DNA of 64,000 bases, taken from Pseudobutyrivibrio ruminis CF1b (GTDB lineage: Bacteria; Bacillota; Clostridia; Lachnospirales; Lachnospiraceae). Of this stretch, positions 7,349 through 16,947 are shown in pieces. The stretch is from NCBI RefSeq assembly GCF_000424005.1, contig NZ_AUJB01000013.1, positions 124,001 to 188,000 on the forward strand, read 5' to 3'. Positions within the stretch are counted from its first letter, which is position 1, and the number at the start of each line of letters is the position of its first letter. The translations under genes and the position numbers were made by a program. Under the pieces are notes generated by a model. It was not told where the DNA came from, searched no databases, and saw only the letters and a program-made list of their open reading frames with translations.

Positions 7349-8614
7349 ATGGTTGGCAAAAAACAACGTTTCAAAACAGTAGTCTTAATTATTTTTCTTG
7401 CAGTGGTTATTGTAGGCGGCGTTTTTGCTGTTAGTTATTTTAAAGGTGGAGTGACATTCCCATGGCAGGTTGTAACATCGGAGCAGGAAGCTGAGCCGGT
7501 GGCAGAGGAGCCAGCTAAAGAAGAGCCTAAGCTTGTAGTGAAGGAAAAGGCTGATGAAGATAAGGCTAAAAAGGAAGAGGAGCTGAAGAAAGCCAAGGAA
7601 GAGGCAGATAAAAAGGCCAAAGAAGAAGCTGAAAAGAAGGCTGAAGAAGATGCTAAAAATGCTGTAGTTAAGACTGAAAAAAAATTGGATTATGCTAGTG
7701 CTCTTTATGTAGAGGATGGAAAGCTTATTGATACAGCTGGAAATGAGATAGCACTCACTGGTGTTAGCTCAAATAGTATTAATGAGTATCCTGATTATGT
7801 TTCAGCTGATGCCATCAGGGCGCTCAGGGATAACTGGGGTATCAACGTAATCAGACTTGCTATGTACACCAGCGATTACAACGGTTATTGTGTAGGCGGC
7901 AAGGATAATCAGGAAAAGCTCAAGGGTGTCATCGACGAAGCTGTTAAGGCAGCTACTGAAAACGAAATGTACGTCATTTTAGACTGGCATACATTAAACG
8001 ATGCAGATCCAAATGAATACAAATCAGAGGCTATCCAGTTCTTTGGTGAAATGGTTCGTAAATACGAATCTAATGAAAATGTGATTTATGAGATATGCAA
8101 CGAGCCTAGTGGTGATACTACATGGGATGATATTCGTAAATACGCTAATGAGGTTATTCCTGTGATAAAGCGTATTGATGGAGATGCACTTATTTTAGTT
8201 GGAACTCCAGATGGTTGTACAGATTTAGATTCTGTTTTGGAGAACCCACTTGATTTTGGAAATATCATGTATACATATCATTTTAATGCTGGAATAGATA
8301 AATCCAGTCAGAGAAATGCCCTTACAAATGCGCTGGAAGATGGACTTCCTGTTTTCATTTCTCAGTATAGCTATGTAGAGTCTAATGGAGATGTTAATAA
8401 GCATGAGGCATCCAGATGGAATGATACAATAGATGATTATGGCCTTTCATCTGTTATTTGGAACCTGTCCAATACTTATGATGGCTGTGCACTTGTTGAT
8501 AATGGTTGTGAGAAGTTTTATGATTTCACAAATGAGGATTTATCTGCTCAAGGGCAGTATTTCATAGATAGAATTAATAGTTTAGATAGGAGAAATAGAA
8601 GTAATGACAACTAA
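7349..8614 (+). CDS. Membrane-anchored GH5-family (cellulase-like) protein with altered catalytic nucleophile
   Basis: 421 residues. Residues about 9-31 are a signal anchor. About 45-115 is a charged Glu/Ala/Lys-rich helical linker. The rest is a GH5 TIM barrel: GINVIRLAMYTSDYNG, YVILDWHTLNDADPNEY, VIYEICNEPSG with acid/base Glu252, MYTYHFNAG, and VIWNLSNTYDG. The strand that normally reads PVFVSEYG/PIFVTEWG reads PVFISQYS here: Gln339 (CAG at 8363-8365) replaces the nucleophile Glu. Hydrolysis should be abolished or strongly changed, so it may be a cell-surface binding or sensing protein. GGAGGGAG precedes ATG at 7349. TATAAT at 7275-7280 may be the -10. The last 11 bases overlap the aminopeptidase P gene. 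Confidence 0.85.
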   Translation: MVGKKQRFKTVVLIIFLAVVIVGGVFAVSYFKGGVTFPWQVVTSEQEAEPVAEEPAKEEPKLVVKEKADEDKAKKEEELKKAKEEADKKAKEEAEKKAEEDAKNAVVKTEKKLDYASALYVEDGKLIDTAGNEIALTGVSSNSINEYPDYVSADAIRALRDNWGINVIRLAMYTSDYNGYCVGGKDNQEKLKGVIDEAVKAATENEMYVILDWHTLNDADPNEYKSEAIQFFGEMVRKYESNENVIYEICNEPSGDTTWDDIRKYANEVIPVIKRIDGDALILVGTPDGCTDLDSVLENPLDFGNIMYTYHFNAGIDKSSQRNALTNALEDGLPVFISQYSYVESNGDVNKHEASRWNDTIDDYGLSSVIWNLSNTYDGCALVDNGCEKFYDFTNEDLSAQGQYFIDRINSLDRRNRSNDN

Positions 8615-10397
8615 CGAGAAAATCGCAGCATTGCGTGATTTAATGAGGGAGAGAGGAATTGATATGTACCTCATCCCAACAGACGATTTTCACTCATCAG
8701 AATATGTAGGAGAGCACTTTAAGGCACGTAGCTTTATCACAGGCTTTACAGGCTCAGCAGGTACAGCAGTTATCACTTTAAAGGAAGCTCATCTTTGGGC
8801 TGACGGACGTTATTTCGTTCAGGCTGCAAAGCAGATTGCAGATTCAGAGGTTATTTTGGAGCGAATGGGTGAGCCAGGAGTTCCTGAGGTAGAAGAGTTC
8901 ATCGAGCAGAATTTTGTTGATGGAGGATGCCTTGGTTTTGATGGTCGTTGTGTTTCAGCTAAGAATGCAGCGAAGTATTTTGAAATTGCTACAAAGAAGG
9001 GCGGAGAGCTTGCCACTTCAGAGGATTTGGTTGATAAGATCTGGACAGACAGACCAGTTCTTCCAAAGGCTACTACATGGGTACTTGAGGATCAGTTCTC
9101 AGGTGAGACTATGGAGTCTAAGATTGCCCGTATCCGTGAAGAGATGAAAAAGAAAAGTGCTGATGCTCATTTACTTACAGCACTTTACGATATCGCATAT
9201 ACGTTAAACATCAGAGGAAATGATATTGCAAACGTTCCAGTTTTCCTTTCATTCCTCATTATCACAGATGACAGTGTTATCCTCTTTACTGACACTACAA
9301 ACTGGCCAGAAGAGGTTATGAGCTATCTCAATGACAAGGGTGTTAAGCTTTACCCTTACGATATGGTTTACCACTATCTTCAGAGTGCTGACATGGCAGA
9401 CAGAAGAGTTCTTCTTGACCAGTCAATCGTAAATTACAACATGATTAAGGCTCTAGAGGGTTCAGCAAAGATTATCGATGGAAAGAATCCATCAGAGCTT
9501 ATGCGAGCTATCAAAAATGAGACTGAAATCAAGAATACAAAGTGGGCTCATGTAAAAGATGGTGTTGCATGCACAAAGGCTATTAAGTGGATTAAGGAAA
9601 ATGTTGGTAAGGTACCAATGACTGAAATCACTGCTTCAGATTATTATGAGGCTCGCCGCAAGGAGCAGGAGAATTTTGTGGATCTTTCATTCGGTACAAT
9701 CTCAGCTTACGGACCAAACGCTGCAATGATGCACTATAGCGCAAAGGCTGGCTCAGAGGCTACACTTAAGCCAGAGGGCTTCCTCCTTGTAGATTCAGGT
9801 GCTCATTTCCTTGAGGGTACTACAGATATCACACGAACAATCGCTCTTGGTGAGCTTACACAGCAGATGAAAGAGTACTACACAGTAGTTCTTCGTTGCC
9901 ACTTAAGACTTCTTGCAGCCAACTTCCCTAAGGGAGTTACAGGAGCAAACCTTGATATTCTTTCTCGTGGCCCAGTTTGGGATATGGGACTTGATTATCG
10001 TTGTGGTACAGGTCATGGTGTAGGTCACATCTTAAATGTTCACGAAGGACCAAACCGTTTCCACTGGAGAGTTCTTAAGGGACAGAATTCTGCTGAGATT
10101 CAGCCAGGTATGATTACTACAGATGAGCCAGGTCTTTACATTGAGGATGGCTTCGGAATCCGTATCGAGAACGAGCTCCTTTGTGTTGCAGGTGAGACTA
10201 CAGAGTACGGAGAATTCCGTCACTTCGAGGCTATCACATACTGCCCAATCGACCTTGATCCAGTTATCCCAGAGATGATGACTGAGGCAGAGAAGAAGAC
10301 ACTCAACGAGTATCATAAGCTTGTTCGCGAAACATTAAAGCCATACCTTAGCGATGAAGAAAACGCATGGCTCGCAAAAGAGACTAGGGAGATTTAA
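8604..10397 (+). CDS. Aminopeptidase P family protein (Xaa-Pro aminopeptidase, M24B)
   Basis: 597 residues. Removes N-terminal residues that precede proline; cytoplasmic. The long eukaryote-like three-domain form: two creatinase-like N-terminal domains (about 1-310), the M24 pita-bread catalytic domain (about 315-530) and a C-terminal M24_C tail. Metal ligands are visible: LLVDSGAHFLEGTTDITRTI (two Asp), GTGHGVGHILNVHEGP (His) and TDEPGLYIEDG plus IRIENELL (two Glu). ATG at 8604 lies inside the end of the GH5-like gene, with AGGAG upstream. Its stop codon overlaps the polA start by one base, suggesting translational coupling. Confidence 0.93.
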   Translation: MTTNEKIAALRDLMRERGIDMYLIPTDDFHSSEYVGEHFKARSFITGFTGSAGTAVITLKEAHLWADGRYFVQAAKQIADSEVILERMGEPGVPEVEEFIEQNFVDGGCLGFDGRCVSAKNAAKYFEIATKKGGELATSEDLVDKIWTDRPVLPKATTWVLEDQFSGETMESKIARIREEMKKKSADAHLLTALYDIAYTLNIRGNDIANVPVFLSFLIITDDSVILFTDTTNWPEEVMSYLNDKGVKLYPYDMVYHYLQSADMADRRVLLDQSIVNYNMIKALEGSAKIIDGKNPSELMRAIKNETEIKNTKWAHVKDGVACTKAIKWIKENVGKVPMTEITASDYYEARRKEQENFVDLSFGTISAYGPNAAMMHYSAKAGSEATLKPEGFLLVDSGAHFLEGTTDITRTIALGELTQQMKEYYTVVLRCHLRLLAANFPKGVTGANLDILSRGPVWDMGLDYRCGTGHGVGHILNVHEGPNRFHWRVLKGQNSAEIQPGMITTDEPGLYIEDGFGIRIENELLCVAGETTEYGEFRHFEAITYCPIDLDPVIPEMMTEAEKKTLNEYHKLVRETLKPYLSDEENAWLAKETREI

Positions 10398-13102
10398 TGA
10401 GCAAATTACTTTTAATCGATGGCCATAGTATTGCAAATCGCGCATTCTATGGTTTGCCAGATCTTACTAATAGCCAGGGTGAGCACACCGGTGCCATCTT
10501 TGGCTTCATAAACATGATGTTAAAGTTCATCGATGATGAACAGCCAGATAACTTTGCAGTGGCATTTGACGTTCATGCCCCTACCTTCAGACACAAGATG
10601 TTTGAGGCGTACAAGGGCACCAGAAAGCCAATGGTTCCAGAGCTTAAGGAGCAGATTCCCCGTATTCAGGAAATGCTTAAAGCTATGGGCGTTCCAGTTG
10701 TCACCATGGAAGGCTGGGAGGCCGATGATATCCTCGGCACCCTCGCCAGAATTGGTGAAGAGAAGGGATTTGATGTTACCATTGTTTCCGGAGACCGTGA
10801 CCTTCTTCAGCTTGCCACTGACAAGGTCAAAATTTCCATCCCTAAGACAAAGAAGGGTGGAACAGAAATCGAGAACTACTTTGCAGCGGATGTTAAGGAG
10901 GCCTATGGCGTTACTCCTAAGCAGTTCATCGATGTAAAAGCACTTCAGGGAGATACTTCTGATAATATTCCAGGTGTTGAGGGTATTGGCCCTAAAACTG
11001 CACAGACATGGATTGCCCAGTACGGTTCTATTGAGGAATGCCATGCTCATGTTGATGAGATGAAGAAGGGTAAAGTTGTTCAGAATTTCATCGACCAGTG
11101 GGATATTGCTGTGCTTTCAAAGGAGCTTGCCACTATCAATGTAAATGCTCCAATAGAGCTGGAGGAAGGCAGTACAAAGCTTGATAATCTCTTTACAGAG
11201 GAGGCATATCTTCTCTGCAAGCGCTACGAGCTTAAGAAGCTTCTTCCTAGATTTGAAGCATCTACAACTACAAAGGTTCAGGATAATACAGCAGAGACTT
11301 TTAAACGTATATACGATTTGGCAGAGGTGGAGGATTTCTTCGCTGAGCTTAAAAAGTCTGGCAAGGATTTTGTTGGTGCCAGCATCATGGCTGGTGAGGA
11401 CAGACGCATAAAGGGTGCCGCACTTTCTGTCGGTGATTCTACAGTTTACGTAGACTGTGCTGGTTTTATCACACCAGATTATCTTGGTCACAAGCTTATT
11501 GAAATCAGTAAGGCAGGAGTGAAGCTTTGCTTCTGGGATTTAAAGAATGCCATGCATTTGATTTATGAGCTTATGAGTTCAGAAGAAAAGCAGGCAGCTT
11601 TAGATAAAGGTGGAAAAGCAGAGATTTTCCCTACAGCTGTTGATGTTGCTGTAGCAGCTTATCTTTTAAATCCTACAAAGAATGCTTACACAGCAGATGA
11701 TGTTGCCAGCGAAATGCTTGGCATTATCATTCCAGCTCAGGCTGATTTATTTGGAAAGACAAAGCTTAATGTAGCCCTTGAGGATGACAGCTTTATTGAT
11801 AAGGTTACTACCTATGCATGCTACAATGCTTACGTTGCATTCGCAGCATTTGAAAAGGTTATTGCACAGATAAAAGAGGAAGGAATGCTTGATATTTATG
11901 AGAATATCGAGATGCCTCTTGTGTACACACTTTTCGATATGGAGCTTCAGGGTATTGCCATGGATAAGGATGCACTGGCTGAATATGGCAATCGCCTTTC
12001 AATTCGTATAAACGAATTAGAGCAGAGCATCTATTCTCAGGCTGGTGAAGAATTCAATATTAATTCTCCAAAGCAGCTTGGTGTAATACTTTTTGAAAAA
12101 ATGGGAATAGAAGGTGGAAAGAAGACAAAGACAGGATATTCTACCGCAGCAGACGTGTTAGAAGAACTTTCTGCCACAAACCCTATAATATGTGATATAT
12201 TAGAATACAGACAGTTAGCTAAACTTAAGAGTACTTATGCAGATGGATTGGCTGCCTGTGTTGATGAGGATGGAAGAATTCGTTCTACCTTCATGCAGAC
12301 AGTTACTGCCACAGGACGTATCAGTTCAACTGAGCCAAACTTACAGAACATTCCTATCAGAATGGAACTTGGAAGAGAAATCAGAAAGGTATTCTATCCA
12401 AAGGATGGATGCATATTCCTTGACGCTGATTATTCTCAGATTGAGCTCAGAGTTCTTGCTCATATGTCCGGTGATGATAATCTTATCGGTGCTTTCAAGG
12501 CTGGCCAGGACATTCACCGTTCTACAGCATCACTTGTATTTAACACACCATTTGATGAGGTTACAGATATTCAGAGACGCAGAGCAAAGGCTGTAAACTT
12601 CGGTATTGTCTATGGTATCAGTGCATTCGGACTTGCTAAGGATATTGGCGTAGGACGAAAGGAAGCACAGGAGTACATTGATAACTACTTTGTAGCATAT
12701 CCAAAGATGCATGAGTTTTTGGAAGGACTTAAAACAGATGGTAAGGAAAAGGGATATGTCACCACTATGTATGGTAGACGTCGTCCTATTCCAGAGCTTT
12801 CATCATCAAACTTTATGACCCGCCAGTTTGGTGAGAGAGTAGCCATGAATTCACCTATTCAGGGAACAGCAGCAGATATCATTAAGATTGCCATGGTCAA
12901 CGTCCATGACAGACTTCTCAAAGAAGGACTTAAATCAAAGCTTCTTCTTCAGGTTCACGATGAGCTTCTTGTGGAGGCACTTGAGTCAGAGCGCGCACAG
13001 GTTGAAAAGCTTATTGCAGAGGAGATGGAAAATGCAGCTAAGCTTGCTGTGGACTTAGAAATTGATATGAATTCTGGAAAGACATGGGCTGAAGCACACT
13101 AA
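10397..13102 (+). CDS. polA: DNA polymerase I
   Basis: 901 residues. Gap filling and primer removal. The N-terminal 5'-3' exonuclease (1-290) begins LLLIDGHSIANRAFYGL and contains EGWEADDILGTLA and GDRDLLQLA. The middle 3'-5' exonuclease-like domain (about 310-490) lacks the DxE metal motif: the equivalent strand reads DFVGASIMAGEDRR, so proofreading should be absent, as in many Firmicutes. The polymerase domain has motif A DADYSQIELRVLAH, motif B RRRAKAVNFGIVYG and motif C QVHDELL. Length is normal. ATG overlaps the aminopeptidase stop codon. Confidence 0.97.
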   Translation: MSKLLLIDGHSIANRAFYGLPDLTNSQGEHTGAIFGFINMMLKFIDDEQPDNFAVAFDVHAPTFRHKMFEAYKGTRKPMVPELKEQIPRIQEMLKAMGVPVVTMEGWEADDILGTLARIGEEKGFDVTIVSGDRDLLQLATDKVKISIPKTKKGGTEIENYFAADVKEAYGVTPKQFIDVKALQGDTSDNIPGVEGIGPKTAQTWIAQYGSIEECHAHVDEMKKGKVVQNFIDQWDIAVLSKELATINVNAPIELEEGSTKLDNLFTEEAYLLCKRYELKKLLPRFEASTTTKVQDNTAETFKRIYDLAEVEDFFAELKKSGKDFVGASIMAGEDRRIKGAALSVGDSTVYVDCAGFITPDYLGHKLIEISKAGVKLCFWDLKNAMHLIYELMSSEEKQAALDKGGKAEIFPTAVDVAVAAYLLNPTKNAYTADDVASEMLGIIIPAQADLFGKTKLNVALEDDSFIDKVTTYACYNAYVAFAAFEKVIAQIKEEGMLDIYENIEMPLVYTLFDMELQGIAMDKDALAEYGNRLSIRINELEQSIYSQAGEEFNINSPKQLGVILFEKMGIEGGKKTKTGYSTAADVLEELSATNPIICDILEYRQLAKLKSTYADGLAACVDEDGRIRSTFMQTVTATGRISSTEPNLQNIPIRMELGREIRKVFYPKDGCIFLDADYSQIELRVLAHMSGDDNLIGAFKAGQDIHRSTASLVFNTPFDEVTDIQRRRAKAVNFGIVYGISAFGLAKDIGVGRKEAQEYIDNYFVAYPKMHEFLEGLKTDGKEKGYVTTMYGRRRPIPELSSSNFMTRQFGERVAMNSPIQGTAADIIKIAMVNVHDRLLKEGLKSKLLLQVHDELLVEALESERAQVEKLIAEEMENAAKLAVDLEIDMNSGKTWAEAH

Positions 13103-13184
13103 GTGCTTTCCCGTCTTCCATGGAATTTATATATATTTTAATAGGGAGAGTATAAAGCATCATTGTATTAGGAGGATATTGAAA

Positions 13185-14111
13185 ATGTTTCCAAGAAAAC
13201 AAATCAAAGCAAATGCCAGAGCTGCTTTATCAGCTAATTACTGGCCAGTAGTTGGTTACCCACTTTTATTGGGGTTATTGTTAGTTGTGATTATGGTAGT
13301 TTTAGCCATTGGGCCAATTCTTTCATTAGGCGGGCTTCCTGATGCATCTTCAATTGCAACAACTGAGGCTGCTCTAGCAAAAAATCTCGGCACAACACTT
13401 TTGACAGATACTGTATCTATTCTTTTATCAGTATTCTTTATTAATGTTTTAGCTGCAGGCGAGCTATTTTTCTACTACAAGTTCTACAGTGGTTCAAGAG
13501 GAGATTTTGGTACTTTCTTTGAAGGTTTCAAGAATGGTCTCTACTTACACGTAGTTGGTGGCATGTTCCTTATGTCATTGTTTATTTCACTTTGGTCTTT
13601 GATATTTGTTCTTCCAGGAACAATACTTGCAGTTATCGGTTTTACATCATTAATGCTTACAGGTTCTGGTGAAGTAATGTTTATTATTGGTGCCATTCTG
13701 TATATTGCTGGTATCGTTTTAGCTTTTGTTAAGGCATATCAGTACAGCATGATTCCATACCTTCTCATTGACAAGCCAGAATTCACAGTTAGTGATTGCT
13801 TCAACATGACAAAGAAGATGACAAAGGGAAATAAGTGGAACCTTTTTGTATTAGATCTTTCATTCATCGGATGGATTTTACTTTCATTCTTAACAGTTTT
13901 CATCCTTGCAATCTTCTATGTAGGTCCATACATGAGACTTGCATCAGCTGGCGCTTATGATTACCTTAAGAGAATTCATATGCCTGAGGCAACAGAGGGA
14001 CCAGTATTTCAGTCAGCTTCTTATGAGGCAGATTATGCTTCTGTTGAACAGCCAGCAGATAACACTGGTACATTAAACAACACAACAAATGATGATATTT
14101 TTGACGAGTAA
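13185..14111 (+). CDS. DUF975 family integral membrane protein
   Basis: 308 residues from ATG at 13185, nine bases after GGAGG (13171-13175); a TTG at 13179 is too close to that site. The protein starts MFPRKQIKANARAALSANYW, the standard opening of DUF975 proteins, followed by about six hydrophobic segments (about 25-48, 80-105, 120-150, 155-185, 225-250) and a polar, Asn/Asp-rich tail. DUF975 is a Firmicutes membrane family without assigned function. It is followed after three bases by coaE. Confidence 0.85.
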   Translation: MFPRKQIKANARAALSANYWPVVGYPLLLGLLLVVIMVVLAIGPILSLGGLPDASSIATTEAALAKNLGTTLLTDTVSILLSVFFINVLAAGELFFYYKFYSGSRGDFGTFFEGFKNGLYLHVVGGMFLMSLFISLWSLIFVLPGTILAVIGFTSLMLTGSGEVMFIIGAILYIAGIVLAFVKAYQYSMIPYLLIDKPEFTVSDCFNMTKKMTKGNKWNLFVLDLSFIGWILLSFLTVFILAIFYVGPYMRLASAGAYDYLKRIHMPEATEGPVFQSASYEADYASVEQPADNTGTLNNTTNDDIFDE

Positions 14112-14114
14112 TAT

Positions 14115-14702
14115 ATGAAATTTATTGGAATTACAGGGGGCATCGGCGCTGGCAAAAGCACGGTGCTCTCTTTATTAAAAGAAAATTTTAATTGTAAAGT
14201 GGTGCTGGCAGATGAGGTGGCAGCACAGCTTATGACAAGTGGTCATAAGTGTTTTGACGAGGTAGTAGCATTGAATTGGCCTACCTCTATTTTGGATGAA
14301 TCGGGAGAAATAGACAGACCTCTTATGGCAAAGTACATGTTTGCAGACGATGAGCTTTTAAGTGGAGTAAATGCCATAGTTCATCCAGCTGTGGAGAAAG
14401 AAGTACTAAATCAGGTAGAAGAGGAAAAAGAAAAGCACAATATAGAGTATTTTTTCTTAGAAGCTGCATTGCTCATAGAATGTGGATATGGTAAACTTGT
14501 GGATGAGATGTGGTATATTTATGCAAGCCCTGAGGTTCGTGAAATCAGGCTTATGGAATCCAGGGGTTACTCAAAAGAACGCATTGCAAATACCTTTAAA
14601 GTTCAGCGCAGCGACGCCAGCTTTAGAGAGCATTGCGACCATGTTATAGACAATAGTGGCACCGAAGAAGAGACATTGTCTCAACTTAGGGCCTTGCTAT
14701 AA
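14115..14702 (+). CDS. coaE: Dephospho-CoA kinase
   Basis: 195 residues. Last step of coenzyme A synthesis: ATP-dependent phosphorylation of dephospho-CoA. The P-loop ITGGIGAGKST is at residues 5-15, followed by VVLADEVAAQLM (substrate Asp) and FLEAALLIECGYGKLVDEMWYI, the central CoaE region. RLMESRGYSKERIANTF is the lid, with IDNSGTEEE near the end. Length is typical. The start lies three bases after the DUF975 stop, so the ribosome site is inside that gene's end. Confidence 0.95.
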   Translation: MKFIGITGGIGAGKSTVLSLLKENFNCKVVLADEVAAQLMTSGHKCFDEVVALNWPTSILDESGEIDRPLMAKYMFADDELLSGVNAIVHPAVEKEVLNQVEEEKEKHNIEYFFLEAALLIECGYGKLVDEMWYIYASPEVREIRLMESRGYSKERIANTFKVQRSDASFREHCDHVIDNSGTEEETLSQLRALL

Positions 14703-14725
14703 ATGATAAAAAGGGGATTTTTACT

Positions 14726-16819
14726 ATGGAAAAGAAGGACATTGTTTTTGGCTTAGATATTGGTACAAGAAATGTCATCGGTACAGTTGGCTGCCTGGAA
14801 GGGGATGAATTTCATGTCATCGCCCAGACGTTACGTGAGCACGATACACGTGCCATGCTGGACGGACAGATTCACGATATAGGTCGAGTTGGCGCCACAT
14901 GTGACGAGGTTAAAAAGGAGCTTGAAAGTATGACAGGCCTCACACTTACAGAGGTTTGTATAGCTGCCGCTGGTCGTGTGCTCCGTACCATTACCACACA
15001 CGTTGATTTGGAATTCCCAGAGGAGACTGTTGTTTCTGGTGAGGATTTACATACTCTTGACATGCTTGGAATCGAGCAGGCAGGTAAGGAAATCAAAGGC
15101 GGTGCCGAGGACGATAAATACAAGTTCTTCTGCGTAGGTTATTCTACGGTCAGATATTATCTTAATGGAGATGCATTCTCATCTCTTGAGGATCACAAGG
15201 CCGATGTTATCGGTGAGGATATCATCGTTACCTTCCTTCCAGAGGATGTAGTAGATGGTCTTTATGCTGCTGTTGGCAAAGCTGGTCTTACAGTTGCCAA
15301 TCTTACATTGGAGCCTATTGCAGCTATTAACGTTGCTATTCCACAGAATTTCAGAATGCTTAATATTGCCCTTATCGATGTGGGCGCAGGTACATCCGAT
15401 ATCTGTGTCACAAGAGACGGAAGTATCATTGCTTACGGCATGATTCCTATGGCTGGTGATGAGCTTACTGAGGTTCTGGTTCATGAATATCTTGTTGATT
15501 TTGCTACTGCAGAACAGATTAAGAGAGCTTCGACAGAAGGTGGAGATATCACATACGAGGATATCATGGGCATCAGCCACACCATCAAATCTGAGGAAGT
15601 TTACAAGCTCACTAATCCTATTATGGAAAAGATTGCAACTGAGGTTGCATCAAAGATTAAGGAGCTCAATGGAGACAAATCTGTTTCAGCAGCTTTCGTT
15701 GTTGGTGGAGGCGGAAAGATTCATGGCTTCACCGAGGCACTTGCCAAGGATTTGGATATCGTCGCTGAACGTGTTGCTCTTCGCGGTGAAGAGGTTATGA
15801 AGAACGTTGTCTTCGAACAGGATGACATTAAGAAGGATTCCCTTCTTGTTACTCCAATTGGTATCTGCCTGAATTACTATGAGACAAAGAACAACTTCAT
15901 CATGATTCACTTTAACGGTGAGATGATGAAGCTTTACGATAATGGACAGCTTACAATTGTGGATGCTGCTATGCAGGCAGGTTTCTCAGCTGAGCAGTTG
16001 TTCCCACGACGTGGAAAGGAAATCAATTTCACAGTCAATGGCATATCACGTATGATTCGTGGTATCGAGGGCGAGTCTGCAGTTGTAAAGATGAATGGAA
16101 AGCCAGTTGGAATTAATACTCCACTGGAGTTCAACTGTGATGTGGAGTTTGTTCCTTCTACTGTTGGCGCAGGTGGCAATGGCACTATCGCTGATTTAGA
16201 GGAATTCACTACAGAGTATCTGTATTTCACAGTTTGTGGACACAGAGTAAAGTGTCCTAAATTTGTTGAGGTTAATGGCTCTATGGAGCCACCTACATAT
16301 TCAGTTAAGGATGGAGATGTTATTGAAACACGTCCATTCTATACAGTTGGTCAGTTGGCAGAGTTTATGGACGTGACCATCGATGATCGATATGAGATTC
16401 TTGTTAATCATCGTCCATCAAGCCTTGAGTCCCTTGTTTACGAGAACTTCGTTATCGATTGGACTACCACCACTCCAGTGGCCTATGCAGGAGATTATCT
16501 TGCAGAGGAAGGTGAAGGCATGCCAGAGGATTACGACATTGATGTTGCACCAGAGACCATCACAGACGTTCACACCAAGATGAAGGATGAAGCCACAGAG
16601 CTTCCAATCACCATCAATGGAAAGAAGAGAGTGCTTTGTGGAAAGAAGGATTACATCTTTGTAGATATCTACAATGTAATCAACTTCGATCCTAATGAGA
16701 GCAATGGACGTCCACTCATTACAAAGATTAATGGACATAAGTGCGGTTATTCTGATGAGCTTCATGAGAATGATCAAGTGGAAGTGTATTGGGATAATGG
16801 TGCTTTAAACCGAGCCTAA
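14726..16819 (+). CDS. FtsA/PilM-type actin-like ATPase with a long C-terminal extension
   Basis: 697 residues. The first ~380 form an actin-fold ATPase of the FtsA/PilM kind: FGLDIGTRNVIGTVG (phosphate 1), LIDVGAGTSDICVTRDGSI (phosphate 2) and AAFVVGGGGKIHGF (adenosine). The remaining ~310 residues are not part of normal FtsA (about 420). They contain repeated small beta-rich units that begin with lines such as INFTVNGISRMIRG, HRVKCPKFVEVNGS, YEILVNHRPSSLE and LPITINGKKRVLCG and look ubiquitin- or TGS-like. No FtsA C-terminal amphipathic helix is obvious. ftsZ is not adjacent. The role is probably in cell division or envelope organisation, but that is inference. Confidence 0.75.
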   Translation: MEKKDIVFGLDIGTRNVIGTVGCLEGDEFHVIAQTLREHDTRAMLDGQIHDIGRVGATCDEVKKELESMTGLTLTEVCIAAAGRVLRTITTHVDLEFPEETVVSGEDLHTLDMLGIEQAGKEIKGGAEDDKYKFFCVGYSTVRYYLNGDAFSSLEDHKADVIGEDIIVTFLPEDVVDGLYAAVGKAGLTVANLTLEPIAAINVAIPQNFRMLNIALIDVGAGTSDICVTRDGSIIAYGMIPMAGDELTEVLVHEYLVDFATAEQIKRASTEGGDITYEDIMGISHTIKSEEVYKLTNPIMEKIATEVASKIKELNGDKSVSAAFVVGGGGKIHGFTEALAKDLDIVAERVALRGEEVMKNVVFEQDDIKKDSLLVTPIGICLNYYETKNNFIMIHFNGEMMKLYDNGQLTIVDAAMQAGFSAEQLFPRRGKEINFTVNGISRMIRGIEGESAVVKMNGKPVGINTPLEFNCDVEFVPSTVGAGGNGTIADLEEFTTEYLYFTVCGHRVKCPKFVEVNGSMEPPTYSVKDGDVIETRPFYTVGQLAEFMDVTIDDRYEILVNHRPSSLESLVYENFVIDWTTTTPVAYAGDYLAEEGEGMPEDYDIDVAPETITDVHTKMKDEATELPITINGKKRVLCGKKDYIFVDIYNVINFDPNESNGRPLITKINGHKCGYSDELHENDQVEVYWDNGALNRA

Positions 16820-16831
16820 TATGCATAATAG

Positions 16832-16916
16832 GGGGGACCCCGAAGGGGGAGAACCTGTTTGCCACAGCGCGCCCTTGCCGAAGGCAATTATAATGGGCGC
16901 TGCTTTCCCGTTTTTT
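16832..16916 (+). terminator. Structured intergenic region with probable terminator after the FtsA-like gene
   Basis: A small CCCC-GAA-GGGG hairpin (about 16838-16848) is followed by nested inverted repeats: CAGCGCGCCC (16865-16874) with GGGCGCTG (16895-16902) and an inner TTGCC-GAA-GGCAA. Six T follow at 16911-16916, eight bases past the stem. TATAAT at 16889-16894 lies in the loop next to the right arm and may be the -10 for the downstream gene. No known riboswitch class was recognised. Confidence 0.5.
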
Positions 16917-16947
16917 GGAAATTTTATAGAAAGTAGATATATTTATA

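Noticed and set aside
10520-11050. Long open frames opposite polA, the FtsA-like gene, ilvB and others
   Set aside because: They mirror the codon pattern of strongly conserved genes on the other strand and lack ribosome sites.
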